Assembly: GCF_019801015.1 (NCBI RefSeq)
Contig: NZ_JAHVJZ010000001.1
Span: 496,001 to 560,000 of the forward strand
Reading direction: 5' to 3'
Source: Marinobacter nauticus
GTDB taxonomy: Bacteria > Pseudomonadota > Gammaproteobacteria > Enterobacterales > Shewanellaceae
DNA length: 64,000 nt
Shown: in pieces, positions 26,059-35,146 of the stretch
Layout: each line of letters opens with the position of its first letter
Position numbering within the stretch: position 1 is the stretch's first letter
Position numbers and translations under genes: made by a program
Notes under the pieces: generated by a model
Seen by the model: the letters and a program-made list of their open reading frames with translations, nothing else
What the model was told of the DNA's origin: nothing
The model's database searches: none

Positions 26059-26351
26059 GGGGGAAGTTCTGTTACGCCCTGAGAGTTCAGGGGTTATGCT
26101 GGGTTATTCAAGGCGCGCAAGGATACCCCACTGCCTGTTATTTTGCAGTCGCGTTAGAGTTGATATCGAATAAGTGAGGAATTGGCGCTCAATTGGCAGA
26201 AACATTCATCGGTAAACGGTCAGTTTACGCGCGGCCAATTCGATGGATGATGTGAGGGCTGCCGCCCGATATAACCCTTAACGGGCGGCGTCACACCTCG
26301 GAATCGCCACTACGCCTTCAGCCAACAAGGCGCAGAGGAATTAAGGTGTAT
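26059..26351. other. Intergenic region with two palindromes
   Basis: No gene is seen. GTAAAC-GGTCA-GTTTAC (26212-26228) is operator-like. GCCGCCCG (26261-26268) pairs with CGGGCGGC (26282-26289) and may end the lipoprotein transcript from the right, though no T-run follows. Confidence 0.5.
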
Positions 26352-26762
26352 TCAGGACTCAGGCGCGTCCGCGAGCCAGTCAAACAGGTGATGTTTCTGT
26401 TCGCCATTGGCGTCTTCAGTCGTGACCATCAGACGCCACACCATGTAGCCGGAGGCGCAGGAGCCGTAGATCACCTCCGCATTGCCACTGTCATCAAAGC
26501 GCACCGGTATCACCCCCATAAACATGTCCCTGCCCTCAATGCGGGCGTCGACTATGGTCTGGCCGGGTGCAAGTTCGAGGGAAAGGGTCAGGGGTTTTTC
26601 GCTGGGTGCACTGGCGGGAGACAGAGCCAGCAACGCGCCATTGCGCTCACAAGCACCGGCATCGAACTGACAGAGCGTCGGGTCCCAGGTTTGCTGGCTT
26701 TCGGGGCTGGACTCGGAGCAACCGGCGAGAAACAGAGCCATTAATAACGCGGCGTACTTCAT
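26352..26762 (-). CDS. Small lipoprotein, divergent from the cbb3 operon
   Basis: A 136-residue protein with a lipoprotein signal (MKYAALLMALFLAGC, lipobox LAGC, Cys15). The mature part has four further cysteines (LCQ, ACE, GSCASG region) and beta-rich sequence. It resembles uncharacterised lipoproteins near respiratory genes, but no named family is claimed. It is divergent from ccoN and shares its upstream region, so the FNR boxes might affect it too (inference). Confidence 0.75.
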   Translation of the reverse strand: MKYAALLMALFLAGCSESSPESQQTWDPTLCQFDAGACERNGALLALSPASAPSEKPLTLSLELAPGQTIVDARIEGRDMFMGVIPVRFDDSGNAEVIYGSCASGYMVWRLMVTTEDANGEQKHHLFDWLADAPES

Positions 26763-26929
26763 AACAATTCCATGGTGATTTACCGCTCTGATGGTACCCC
26801 TAAGCGAGCCCGGAAGCAGCCCGCCGTAAGATATTTGTTGGTTTGGTGACTTTATAACCTTATGTGATTCGGTTGTTTTTACAGCAATAGTTCAAGATTT
26901 TACCTATCTGATAACAGTTGTTTGCTACT

Positions 26930-26943
26930 TTGATCCAGATCAG
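26930..26943 (+). promoter_or_regulatory. FNR/EtrA box 1 upstream of ccoN
   Basis: TTGATCCAGATCAG matches the FNR consensus TTGAT-N4-ATCAA at nine of ten positions. Confidence 0.8.
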
Positions 26944-27002
26944 CTTTTTCAGAGCGGTCCCGTCTGGGTTTTTTGACCTACCTCAAGTATCATGGTCGCG
27001 CC

Positions 27003-27016
27003 TTGATTGATATCAC
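27003..27016 (+). promoter_or_regulatory. FNR/EtrA box 2 upstream of ccoN
   Basis: TTGATTGATATCAC matches TTGAT-N4-ATCAA at nine of ten positions, 73 bases centre to centre from box 1. A weaker half-matching site, TTGACCTACCTCAA, lies between them at 26973. Confidence 0.7.
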
Positions 27017-27110
27017 GTTGCGGCAAAGAGTGGGACCAGAGCAGGCCCAAGAACTGCTGTCCTGCCGCCAGGCACACAGTAAATGCAGAAATTGCAGTGG
27101 AAGCATCGAT

Positions 27111-28541
27111 ATGAACCTGACCCATCCGCAAACCGACTACAACTATAAGGTTGTACGACAGTTTGCCATCATGACTGTTGTATGGGGTATCGTCGGTATG
27201 GCTGTGGGGGTGTTAATCGCCGCCCAGTTGATCTGGCCCGCCCTTAACTTTGACACTCCCTGGCTGACTTACAGTCGCCTTCGTCCCCTTCACACCAATG
27301 CGGTGATTTTCGCCTTTGGTACCAGCGCACTGTTCGCGACCTCATATTATGTGGTGCAGCGTACCTGCCAAACCCGCTTGTTCTCCGACAAGCTCGCCGC
27401 CTTCACCTTCTGGGGTTGGCAGGCGATCATCGTTGCTGCTGCGATTACCCTGCCTCTGGGTATCTCCACCAGTAAAGAGTACGCGGAGCTGGAGTGGCCC
27501 ATCGACATCGCCATCACCATCGTCTGGGTGTGTTATGCGCTGGTGTTCTTCGGAACCATGATCAAGCGTAAGACCAGTCACATCTATGTGGCCAACTGGT
27601 TCTTCGGTGCCTTCATTATTACTGTGGCCGTTCTGCACGTGGTGAACTCCATGGCGGTGCCGCTGAGCATGTGGAAGTCCTATTCCATCTATGCCGGTGC
27701 TGTCGACGCCATGGTTCAGTGGTGGTACGGACACAACGCGGTAGGCTTCCTGCTGACCGCCGGCTTCCTCGGTATGATGTACTACTTCGTGCCGAAGCAG
27801 GCTGAGCGTCCGGTATACTCCTACCGTCTGTCCATCGTGCACTTCTGGGCGCTGATCTCCCTGTACATCTGGGCCGGTCCGCACCACCTGCACTACACTG
27901 CCCTGCCCGACTGGACTCAGTCCCTGGGTATGGTGATGTCCCTGATTCTGTTCGCACCGTCCTGGGGTGGCATGATCAACGGCATCATGACCCTGTCCGG
28001 TGCCTGGCATAAGCTGCGTACTGACCCTATTCTGCGCTTCCTGATTGTGTCTCTGTCCTTCTACGGTATGTCCACCTTCGAAGGCCCGATGATGTCCATC
28101 AAGACCGTGAACGCGCTGTCTCACTACACCGACTGGACCGTAGGCCACGTGCACTCCGGCGCCCTGGGTTGGGTAGCGATGGTCTCCATCGGTTCTCTGT
28201 ACCACCTGATCCCGATTCTGTTCGGTCAGACCCGCATGTACAGCGTCAAGCTGATCAACGTGCACTTCTGGCTGTCCACCATCGGTACCGTGCTCTACAT
28301 CGTTGCGATGTGGATCTCCGGTGTGATGCAGGGCCTGATGTGGCGTGCGGTTAACGCTGACGGCACCCTGACCTACAGCTTCGTTGAAGCGCTGTCGGCC
28401 TCCTATCCGTTCTACTTCGTACGTTTCGTTGGTGGTGCCTTCTTCCTGGCTGGCATGTTCCTGATGGCGTACAACGTCTACCGTACCGTGACTGCACCGA
28501 AAGGCAGCATCGCGGATCAACCGGCAGCCGCGGCGGCATAA
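27111..28541 (+). CDS. ccoN: cbb3-type cytochrome c oxidase subunit I
   Basis: CcoN is the catalytic haem-copper subunit of the high-affinity cbb3 oxidase. The 476-residue protein has about twelve membrane helices. Ligand histidines are seen in [10 protein letters not shown] (about 61), [11 protein letters not shown] (about 207), the Cu-B pair in [10 protein letters not shown] (about 257) and the haem-binding TVGHVHSG (about 345). ATG 27111 ([13 protein letters not shown]) is preceded by TGGAAG and gives the usual length; the frame extends upstream over the FNR boxes and is not the start. First gene of ccoNOQP. Confidence 0.97.
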   Translation: MNLTHPQTDYNYKVVRQFAIMTVVWGIVGMAVGVLIAAQLIWPALNFDTPWLTYSRLRPLHTNAVIFAFGTSALFATSYYVVQRTCQTRLFSDKLAAFTFWGWQAIIVAAAITLPLGISTSKEYAELEWPIDIAITIVWVCYALVFFGTMIKRKTSHIYVANWFFGAFIITVAVLHVVNSMAVPLSMWKSYSIYAGAVDAMVQWWYGHNAVGFLLTAGFLGMMYYFVPKQAERPVYSYRLSIVHFWALISLYIWAGPHHLHYTALPDWTQSLGMVMSLILFAPSWGGMINGIMTLSGAWHKLRTDPILRFLIVSLSFYGMSTFEGPMMSIKTVNALSHYTDWTVGHVHSGALGWVAMVSIGSLYHLIPILFGQTRMYSVKLINVHFWLSTIGTVLYIVAMWISGVMQGLMWRAVNADGTLTYSFVEALSASYPFYFVRFVGGAFFLAGMFLMAYNVYRTVTAPKGSIADQPAAAAA

Positions 28542-28553
28542 GGAGTACCGACC

Positions 28554-29165
28554 ATGAAATTCAAACACGAAATTGTTGAAAAGAACGTCGGTCTGCTGGC
28601 CATCTTCACCGTGATCGCCATCAGCTTCGGTGGCGTAGCAGAGATTGTCCCGCTGATTTTCCAGCAGGAGACCACTCAGCCGGTAGACGGCCTTAAGCCT
28701 TATACCGCACTGCAGATGGAAGGTCGTGACGTCTACATCCGTGAAGGTTGCGCAAACTGCCACAGCCAGATGATCCGTCCTTTCCGCGCCGAGACCGAGC
28801 GCTACGGCCACTACTCCGTTGCCGGTGAGCACGTTTGGGAACACCCCTTCCTGTGGGGCTCCAAGCGTACCGGTCCGGACCTGGCCCGCGTTGGCGGCCG
28901 TTACTCCGATGAGTGGCACCGGGTTCACCTGATTGACCCCCGTGCCGTTGTGCCGGAGTCCAACATGCCTGGCTTCCCCTGGCTGGAAGAGAACGAGCTG
29001 AGCGGTCAATACACCGCTGAAAAACTGAAGCTGTTCCGTGACCAGTTCGGCGTGCCCTACGGCTCCGATGAGGAGATCGAGAAGGACGCCGCCAGTGTCA
29101 AAGGTAAGACTGAGATGGACGCCATCATCGCTTACCTGCAGGTTCTGGGCACCGCACTGAAATAA
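28554..29165 (+). CDS. ccoO: cbb3-type cytochrome c oxidase subunit II (mono-haem)
   Basis: A membrane-anchored c-type cytochrome passing electrons to CcoN. The 203-residue protein has one N-terminal membrane helix (about 13-34) and the haem motif CANCH (Cys66-His70). The conserved [21 protein letters not shown] is typical of CcoO, with methionine ligands likely in NMPGFPW. It follows ccoN by 12 bases with an AGGAG ribosome binding site. Confidence 0.97.
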   Translation: MKFKHEIVEKNVGLLAIFTVIAISFGGVAEIVPLIFQQETTQPVDGLKPYTALQMEGRDVYIREGCANCHSQMIRPFRAETERYGHYSVAGEHVWEHPFLWGSKRTGPDLARVGGRYSDEWHRVHLIDPRAVVPESNMPGFPWLEENELSGQYTAEKLKLFRDQFGVPYGSDEEIEKDAASVKGKTEMDAIIAYLQVLGTALK

Positions 29166-29175
29166 GGAAGAGATA

Positions 29176-29340
29176 ATGGATTACGGTACCTTTCACGGCT
29201 TTTACACCTTGTTCCTCCTGTTCGCGATGATCGGGGTGTTCGCCTGGGCTTACTCCAAGAAAAGGAAGCCGTCTTTCGACGAGGCCGCCAACCTGGTGTT
29301 CGACGACGAAGACAAAGCGAAGGGATCCATTAAGGAGTAA
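29176..29340 (+). CDS. ccoQ: cbb3 oxidase subunit CcoQ
   Basis: A 54-residue single-helix protein (MDYGTFHGFYTLFLLFAMIG...) between ccoO and ccoP. It has one membrane helix (about 8-26) followed by KKRKPSFDEAANLVFDDED, the usual CcoQ tail. CcoQ stabilises the oxidase complex. GGAAG lies upstream of the ATG. Confidence 0.93.
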   Translation: MDYGTFHGFYTLFLLFAMIGVFAWAYSKKRKPSFDEAANLVFDDEDKAKGSIKE

Positions 29341-29346
29341 TCGCAG

Positions 29347-30309
29347 ATGAGTAACATTTTGAGTGTGATCGTCATCTTCTGTGTTCTGGCGGTCATGGTG
29401 GGCAGCTTGCTGCTGCTCATCTGGTGCCAGAAAGACAAGATGGGGAAAGAGGAAGGTGAGTCCATGGGACACGCCTTCGACGGCATCGAGGAGATCAACA
29501 ACCCGCTGCCGAAATGGTGGAGCTACATGTTCGTGCTCACCATTGTGTTCAGTGTTGGCTACCTGGCGCTGTACCCGGGCATGGGTAACTTCCCTGGCCT
29601 GCTGAACTGGACCTCCGCCAACAAGCAGGTTCTGAACCTGGAACAGTCCCGCAGCCAGGCAGAAGCGGCTCGTGCTGACGACGCCAAGGGTCTGGTTCAG
29701 TATGACCGTGAAGTTGCGGCAGCGGATGACCACTTCGGCCCCATCTTCCAGGCGTTCGCGGCTCGTACCATCGAAGACCTCGCCACGGATGAGGAAGCCC
29801 GTAAGATTGGCCAGCGTCTGTTCCTGCAGAACTGCTCCCAGTGTCACGGTTCCGACGCCAAGGGCAGCCGAGGCTTCCCTGACCTGACCGACGGTGGCTG
29901 GCTGTACGGTGGTGACCCGGCAACCATCAAAACCTCTATCATGAACGGCCGTCGCGGCATGATGCCGCCGAAAGGTGGCCTGCCGATCACCGACGAAGAG
30001 ATCCCGGCTCTGGCTGAGTACGTGCTGAGCCTGTCCGGTCGCGATCACGACGCCGAGCTGGCTCAGGTGGGTCAAGGCGCCTTTATGAAAGGCTGTTTTG
30101 CCTGTCACGGTATGGACGGTACCGGTAACCCGCTGCTGGGTGCGCCGAACCTGACCGACGACGCCTGGGTATACGGTGGTTCCCGTGGTTACATCATGGA
30201 GTCCATCGCCAACGGTCGTGCTGGTGTGATGCCCGCCTGGAAGGACCTTCTGGGTGAGGACAAAGTCCACCTGATCTCCGCTTACGTTTACAGCCTCAGC
30301 GCTGAGTAA
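29347..30309 (+). CDS. ccoP: cbb3-type cytochrome c oxidase subunit III (di-haem)
   Basis: A 320-residue di-haem cytochrome c that takes electrons from soluble carriers. An N-terminal helix and a second helix (about 55-78, preceded by NNPLPKWW, a CcoP hallmark) anchor two cytochrome domains with haem motifs CSQCH (about 163) and CFACH (about 249). It ends the ccoNOQP operon and is followed by a strong terminator. Confidence 0.97.
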   Translation: MSNILSVIVIFCVLAVMVGSLLLLIWCQKDKMGKEEGESMGHAFDGIEEINNPLPKWWSYMFVLTIVFSVGYLALYPGMGNFPGLLNWTSANKQVLNLEQSRSQAEAARADDAKGLVQYDREVAAADDHFGPIFQAFAARTIEDLATDEEARKIGQRLFLQNCSQCHGSDAKGSRGFPDLTDGGWLYGGDPATIKTSIMNGRRGMMPPKGGLPITDEEIPALAEYVLSLSGRDHDAELAQVGQGAFMKGCFACHGMDGTGNPLLGAPNLTDDAWVYGGSRGYIMESIANGRAGVMPAWKDLLGEDKVHLISAYVYSLSAE

Positions 30310-30321
30310 GCCAAACAAAAC

Positions 30322-30345
30322 GCCCCGCCCAGTGCGGGGCTTTTT
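30322..30345 (+). terminator. Terminator of ccoNOQP
   Basis: GCCCCGC-CCAGT-GCGGGGC is followed by TTTTT. Confidence 0.92.
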
Positions 30346-30511
30346 ACTTTTCTGGGGTGTGACAACAGATTGCTCACAGCCCGACAACAGATTCCCAGCA
30401 TTGTTGAGCGGCTAAGGCCTCGCCACCCGCATCGGCAATCGCAAAAATGGTAGTGCGATCCCACCATCGCCTCAGTAGTATGGGAGCCCAATCCCAATGG
30501 AAGGTAGAAAC

Positions 30512-30988
30512 ATGAAAGTGACCCCCTGGTATAAGCAGTTCTGGCCCTGGTTTCTGATCATCCTGCCGGCCTGCGCCGTCGCCGCCTCCGTCTATACCTT
30601 TTTCCTGGCCTCCACCTCGCAGTTTTCCATGGTGTCTGAGGACTATTACAAGGAAGGCAAAGGCATCAACCAGGACCTGTCACGGATCCGCGCTGCCAAA
30701 AACCTCGGCCTCACCTTTGCCTTGGAAGTGGACGACAACGAAATCCGCATCGTTCAGCACGGCGGACAAACCATCGATACCGCCATTGAGCTTGAGTTTC
30801 ACCATGCCACCCTCGACCAGTACGACTTTGTCGAAAAACTGTTTATGGATGGCACCGGCACCTACCGTCTTCGCCTGGAACAACCCCTTACCGGCAAGTG
30901 GTTGGTGCAGATCGACGCCTACGACCAGAGCTGGCGCCTTCAGACCCGCGCCACCCTGCCCCATGACGGCGCAATCTGGTTGAACTGA
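30512..30988 (+). CDS. FixH-family protein
   Basis: A 158-residue membrane-anchored protein of the FixH/CcoH family, implicated in cbb3 oxidase maturation. One N-terminal helix (about 9-31) is followed by SMVSEDYYKEGKGINQD, a FixH signature, and a beta-rich periplasmic domain. GGAAGG lies upstream of ATG 30512. Two 11-base direct repeats GACAACAGATT (30360 and 30382), 22 bases apart, lie in the leader. The next gene begins two bases after its stop. Confidence 0.9.
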   Translation: MKVTPWYKQFWPWFLIILPACAVAASVYTFFLASTSQFSMVSEDYYKEGKGINQDLSRIRAAKNLGLTFALEVDDNEIRIVQHGGQTIDTAIELEFHHATLDQYDFVEKLFMDGTGTYRLRLEQPLTGKWLVQIDAYDQSWRLQTRATLPHDGAIWLN

Positions 30989-30989
30989 T

Positions 30990-33380
30990 ATGAGCGTCGC
31001 CATGACTTCGCAGCGCTGTTACCACTGCGATGAGCCGATCCCGGCCAATGCCCCGTTTTCCGCCACCATCGATGGCGTTGCGCAGCCCATGTGCTGCCCC
31101 GGTTGCGCCGCAGTGGCCGACGCCATCGTCGCTGCCGGCCTCTCCGACTATTACCGCTACCGCACAGAAAAAGGCCAGCAACAGGACATCCCTGAAGCGC
31201 TGGCCAGCCTGGTGGCGTATGACCTGGATGAAGTGCAGCAGGAATTTGTCGCCGCGCGGGGTGATCTGAAAGAGGTGCTGCTTTCGGTAGAAGGGATCAG
31301 TTGCGCCGCGTGCGCCTGGTTGATCGAAAAGCACGTCGCTGCCCTGCCCGGCGTCGCCCACATCAGCGTCAATACCACCACCCAGCGCGCCGTGTTGCGC
31401 TGGGACGCCACGCAGCAAAAGCTCTCCGACCTGCTGCTGGCAATGACTCAAATCGGCTACCAGGCAGCGCCATTCCAGCAGGATGCACAGGAAGCCAAAG
31501 ACGCCAAAGAAAGTCAGAACTTCCTGCTGCGTATCGGCCTCGCCGGCCTCGCCACCATGCAGGTGATGATGCTCGCTGTGGCGCTCTACACCGGCTACTT
31601 CTACGATCTGGAACCGGAGTACCGAGACTACTTTCGCTGGGTGAGCATGATCTTCGCGACACCGGTGGTGCTCTATTCCGCCCAACCGTTCTATTTCAGC
31701 GCCATGCGGGCGCTGATGAGCCTGCGCGTCAATATGGATGTGCCGGTATCCATAGCCATTCTGTTGGCCTATGGCGCCAGTTGTGTAGCCACGGCCAAAG
31801 GCACCGGCGAGGTGTTCTTTGAATCGATCTCGATGTTCACGTTCTTTTTGCTGCTGGGTCGCTTCTTTGAGCAACGTGCCCGGCGTAAGGCCAGTGAAAA
31901 CGCCAGTAACCTGCAAAAGCTGATCCCGGCGACGGCGTTGCTGATTGAGAACGGTGAAGAGCGCCAGGTCGCCGCCAAGAGCCTCAAGCCGGGACAGCGT
32001 TATCGTGTCCTGCCCGGCCAGCGTATTGCCGTGGATGGCGTGCTGGTGCTCGGAGAAAGCGGCGTCAACGAATCGATGCTAACCGGCGAACAGGAACCCG
32101 TGGCCAAAGCGCCGGGTGCACCGCTCTATGCCGGAACCGTAAACCTCGACCAGACCATCGAAGTCGAAGTCACCACGGTTGGCGCTGAGCAGCGCATCAA
32201 CACCCTGGTTCGTCTGCAGGAGCAAGCGGCGGCGCAAAAGCCCCAAATTGCCGAGTTTGCCGACAAAGTGGCCCAGTATTTTGTGCCGGTGATCCTGGTG
32301 CTGGCGCTGGTAACTTACCTGGTCTGGCATCAGCTGGCGCCGGAAGACGCCTTCTGGATCATGCTTTCCGTGCTGGTGGCAACCTGCCCGTGCGCGCTGG
32401 CGTTGGCCACGCCGGCGGCGCTGACCTGCGGCACCAATAGGATGATGCAGCAAGGCCTGCTGGTGAAAAGTGCCCGGGTACTGGAAGCGCTGCCCAAAAT
32501 TTCCCACCTGCTGTTTGATAAGACTGGCACCCTGACCGAAGGACAGCTGAACATCCGTCAGGTGCACCATTTTGACTCAGCGGTCAGTGAAACCGAACTG
32601 CTCACCATCGCAGCGGCGCTGGAATCACACTCCTCCCACCCGGTGGCCCGGGCGTTTACCCCTCACCGTGACCTGTCGGTGCACGCGGAAGCGGTCCGTA
32701 ACCACACCGGCAAGGGGCTGGAAGGCAGCATCAACGGGGTGCACTACCGCATTGGGCAACAACGCTTTATTGGCACCGAGCTGGGCGAATCCGGCTGGGT
32801 ATTTCTGGCGTCTGATGACAAGGTGCTTGCGGCCTTTGAACTGGCTGACAAGCTGCGTCCCGACGCCCGGGCCACCATCGCCCGTCTGAGCCGACAGGGG
32901 CTGAGCAGTGAAATGCTGTCCGGCGATCCCAACCCGCGCGCGCTGTCGCTGGCGAAAGAGGTCGGGCTGGAAACGGCCCACTACGACCACTCACCGGAAC
33001 AGAAACTTGCCCGGGTCTCTCAGTTGCAGTCTGAAGGACACCGGGTAGCCATGTTTGGCGATGGCATCAACGATGCGCCGGTCCTGGCCGGTGCGGACGT
33101 GTCCGTCGCCATGGGCAGTGGCACCGACCTGGCCAAATGCCATGCCGATCTGGTGCTGCTGGGCGACAAGTTGGGGCCGGTAGTGGAAGCGATCGATACC
33201 GCCCGACAGACCAACCGGGTTATCCGCCAGAACCTGGCGATCTCGCTGTGCTATAACCTGTTGATTCTGCCATTGGCGATTTCGGGCAATGTCCCGCCCT
33301 ATCTTGCCGCGGCAGGAATGTCGTTAAGCTCACTGGTGGTGGTTGCCAACAGTCTGCGTCTGCTGAAGAAATCAAAATGA
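30990..33380 (+). CDS. ccoI: Copper-transporting P-type ATPase CcoI/FixI
   Basis: A P1B-type ATPase that exports copper for assembly of the cbb3 Cu-B site. The 796-residue protein has an N-terminal Cys-rich metal-binding region (CYHCDEP, CCPGCAAV), an HMA domain with GISCAACAWLIEKH, and eight membrane helices with the CPC motif in ATCPCALALATP (about 465). The phosphorylated Asp is in DKTGTLT (about 510), with GDGINDAPVLAGADV near the end. ATG 30990 follows the fixH stop by one base; its TGA overlaps the ccoS ATG (ATGA). Confidence 0.96.
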   Translation: MSVAMTSQRCYHCDEPIPANAPFSATIDGVAQPMCCPGCAAVADAIVAAGLSDYYRYRTEKGQQQDIPEALASLVAYDLDEVQQEFVAARGDLKEVLLSVEGISCAACAWLIEKHVAALPGVAHISVNTTTQRAVLRWDATQQKLSDLLLAMTQIGYQAAPFQQDAQEAKDAKESQNFLLRIGLAGLATMQVMMLAVALYTGYFYDLEPEYRDYFRWVSMIFATPVVLYSAQPFYFSAMRALMSLRVNMDVPVSIAILLAYGASCVATAKGTGEVFFESISMFTFFLLLGRFFEQRARRKASENASNLQKLIPATALLIENGEERQVAAKSLKPGQRYRVLPGQRIAVDGVLVLGESGVNESMLTGEQEPVAKAPGAPLYAGTVNLDQTIEVEVTTVGAEQRINTLVRLQEQAAAQKPQIAEFADKVAQYFVPVILVLALVTYLVWHQLAPEDAFWIMLSVLVATCPCALALATPAALTCGTNRMMQQGLLVKSARVLEALPKISHLLFDKTGTLTEGQLNIRQVHHFDSAVSETELLTIAAALESHSSHPVARAFTPHRDLSVHAEAVRNHTGKGLEGSINGVHYRIGQQRFIGTELGESGWVFLASDDKVLAAFELADKLRPDARATIARLSRQGLSSEMLSGDPNPRALSLAKEVGLETAHYDHSPEQKLARVSQLQSEGHRVAMFGDGINDAPVLAGADVSVAMGSGTDLAKCHADLVLLGDKLGPVVEAIDTARQTNRVIRQNLAISLCYNLLILPLAISGNVPPYLAAAGMSLSSLVVVANSLRLLKKSK

Positions 33381-33535
33381 GCATCATCTACGTCCTGATC
33401 CCCATCGCCATCCTGTTCGTCTGCTTTGCGGTTGCGGCCTTCTTCTGGGCCGTGCGCAGCAAACAGTACGAAGACCTGGACCGCGAAGGCTACTCCATCC
33501 TGTTTGACGAAAAAGAGCCGAAGAACAAGCCGTGA
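33377..33535 (+). CDS. ccoS: cbb3 oxidase maturation protein CcoS
   Basis: A 52-residue protein with one N-terminal helix and the family tail AVRSKQYEDLDREG followed by ILFDEK. Needed for cofactor insertion into cbb3 oxidase. Its start overlaps the ccoI stop, and its stop overlaps the next start (GTGA), so ccoI-ccoS-33532 are translationally coupled. Confidence 0.94.
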   Translation: MSIIYVLIPIAILFVCFAVAAFFWAVRSKQYEDLDREGYSILFDEKEPKNKP

Positions 33536-34218
33536 ACGGGGAATATCAATTCTTTGCCGCGCTGCTGGTGGGGCTGATGGGCGCGGGCCACTGCTTTGGC
33601 ATGTGCGGCGGTATTGTTGGCGCCTTCAGTCAGGCGATGCCCGCACATCGCCCGTTGGGGCAACGGATGGGATTCCTGTTTGCCTATAACCTGGGACGCA
33701 TCAGCAGTTACGTCATCGCCGGCGTTGCCGTTGCCAGCCTGGCTGGCGCACTGGGGACCCTGTTTGCCGTCGACCAGTACCTGGCTCTGCTGCAACTGTT
33801 GGCCGCGACCATGCTGATCCTGATGGGGCTCTACATCGCCCAATGGTTGCCGCTGCTGGCCCACATTGAGCGCGCAGGCAAACCAATCTGGCAGGCAATG
33901 GCGCCGCTAAGACAACGTTTATTCCCGATTAACTCACGCTTAAAAGCCCTTGCTGCCGGCGCACTGTGGGGGTGGTTGCCCTGTGGATTGGTGTACTCCA
34001 CCCTGACCTGGGCGTTGTCCTCCGCCGACCCCGTAGAAGGCGGCCTGATCATGGCCGGTTTTGGCCTCGGAACCCTGCCCGCATTGGTGGCAATGGGGGC
34101 CGCAGCAGACAAAATTGCGCAGATCATTCGGAAAAAACAGCTTAAGTTACTGAGCGCTATAGTGTTAATTGCGTACGGTTGCCAAATGGCCTATATTGCG
34201 CTGAATCAAATTGTGTAG
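33532..34218 (+). CDS. Sulfite-exporter/UreH-like membrane protein
   Basis: A 228-residue polytopic protein of the TauE/SafE-UreH-DsbD transmembrane type. It starts from GTG 33532 inside the ccoS stop. It has six predicted helices with the family signatures GLMGAGHCFGMCGGIVGAF (two cysteines) and GALWGWLPCGLVYSTL. Members next to ccoS are thought to act in copper supply for the oxidase. The symbol ccoH has been used variously, so none is given. Confidence 0.88.
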   Translation: MNGEYQFFAALLVGLMGAGHCFGMCGGIVGAFSQAMPAHRPLGQRMGFLFAYNLGRISSYVIAGVAVASLAGALGTLFAVDQYLALLQLLAATMLILMGLYIAQWLPLLAHIERAGKPIWQAMAPLRQRLFPINSRLKALAAGALWGWLPCGLVYSTLTWALSSADPVEGGLIMAGFGLGTLPALVAMGAAADKIAQIIRKKQLKLLSAIVLIAYGCQMAYIALNQIV

Positions 34219-34272
34219 CTTGAATGGGACCTGTCGGGTACCATTGAAAGGACACCAGCAAATGGGATCAGC

Positions 34273-35025
34273 ATGAAATTGGATAGCCTACACGCAAAGC
34301 GGCCTGCTGGCAGTGGCTGCACCATTCACTGTCACGACTGCAGCCTGTCAGAGTTGTGCATACCGTTCACTCTTAGCACGAACGAGCTGGACAAACTCGA
34401 CTCGATCATCGAGCGAAAACGTCCAATCCAAAAAGGCGACCTGCTGTTTCAGTCCGGTCAGCCCTTACGCTCCCTGTTTGCCATCCGCTCCGGCTCCATC
34501 AAGTCCTACACCATCACCGAGTCCGGTGAAGAGCAGATCACCGCATTCCACCTTGCCGGCGACGTTGTGGGCTTTGACGGCATCCATGCCGACGCCCACC
34601 AAAGCTTCGCCCAGGCGCTGGAAACGGCCATGGTGTGCGAGATTCCTTTCGATACGCTGGACCAGCTCTCCGGTTCCATGCCTCGCCTTCGTCAGCAGAT
34701 CATGCGCCTGATGAGCAACGAGATCATGGGCGACCAGGAGATGATCCTCCTGCTCTCCAAAAAGAACGCTGAGCAACGGCTCGCGGCCTTTATCAGTAAC
34801 CTGGCCACCCGCTTTGGTAACCGCGGCTTCTCCTCCAAGGAGTTCCGCCTTTCCATGACCCGTGGCGACATCGGCAACTACCTTGGGCTGACGGTGGAAA
34901 CCATCAGCCGCCTGCTGGGCAGGTTCCAGAAATCCGGATTGATTGAGGTGAAAGGCAAGTACATCACCATCACCGATGCGGAATCGCTTCAGGAGCTCGC
35001 CGGACACGCCCGAATCGGCCGATAA
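34273..35025 (+). CDS. fnr: Oxygen-sensing regulator FNR (EtrA/ANR)
   Basis: A CRP/FNR-family regulator with a 4Fe-4S oxygen sensor. The 250-residue protein has cysteines at 16, 20, 23 and 29 ([14 protein letters not shown]) plus Cys122 in AMVCEIPF. A cyclic-nucleotide-type beta barrel, dimer helix and [18 protein letters not shown] with the FNR recognition pattern E-x-x-SR follow. It lies directly after the cbb3 maturation genes and probably controls them via the two FNR boxes upstream of ccoN. Confidence 0.97.
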   Translation: MKLDSLHAKRPAGSGCTIHCHDCSLSELCIPFTLSTNELDKLDSIIERKRPIQKGDLLFQSGQPLRSLFAIRSGSIKSYTITESGEEQITAFHLAGDVVGFDGIHADAHQSFAQALETAMVCEIPFDTLDQLSGSMPRLRQQIMRLMSNEIMGDQEMILLLSKKNAEQRLAAFISNLATRFGNRGFSSKEFRLSMTRGDIGNYLGLTVETISRLLGRFQKSGLIEVKGKYITITDAESLQELAGHARIGR

Positions 35026-35033
35026 CCCCCTTT

Positions 35034-35066
35034 GAACGCCCAGCCTTATGCTGGGCGTTCTTCTTT
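35034..35066 (+). terminator. Terminator after fnr
   Basis: GAACGCCCAGC-CTTAT-GCTGGGCGTTC is followed by TTCTTT. A weak FNR-like site CTGATCTAGGACAA follows at 35073-35086, upstream of uspE. Confidence 0.85.
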
Positions 35067-35146
35067 GTGTATCTGATCTAGGACAAGGAAAATGCCACAG
35101 CTTTTGCCAACCTATAGGTAAAGGCCCCAGGCTAAAGGAGACAATC

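Noticed and set aside
27342-29009. 555-residue minus-strand frame
   Set aside because: Antisense of ccoN/ccoO; His/Gly-rich composition typical of a reverse frame.
30355-30380. CRP site upstream of fixH
   Set aside because: TGTGA and TCACA are present but separated by eleven bases, not six.
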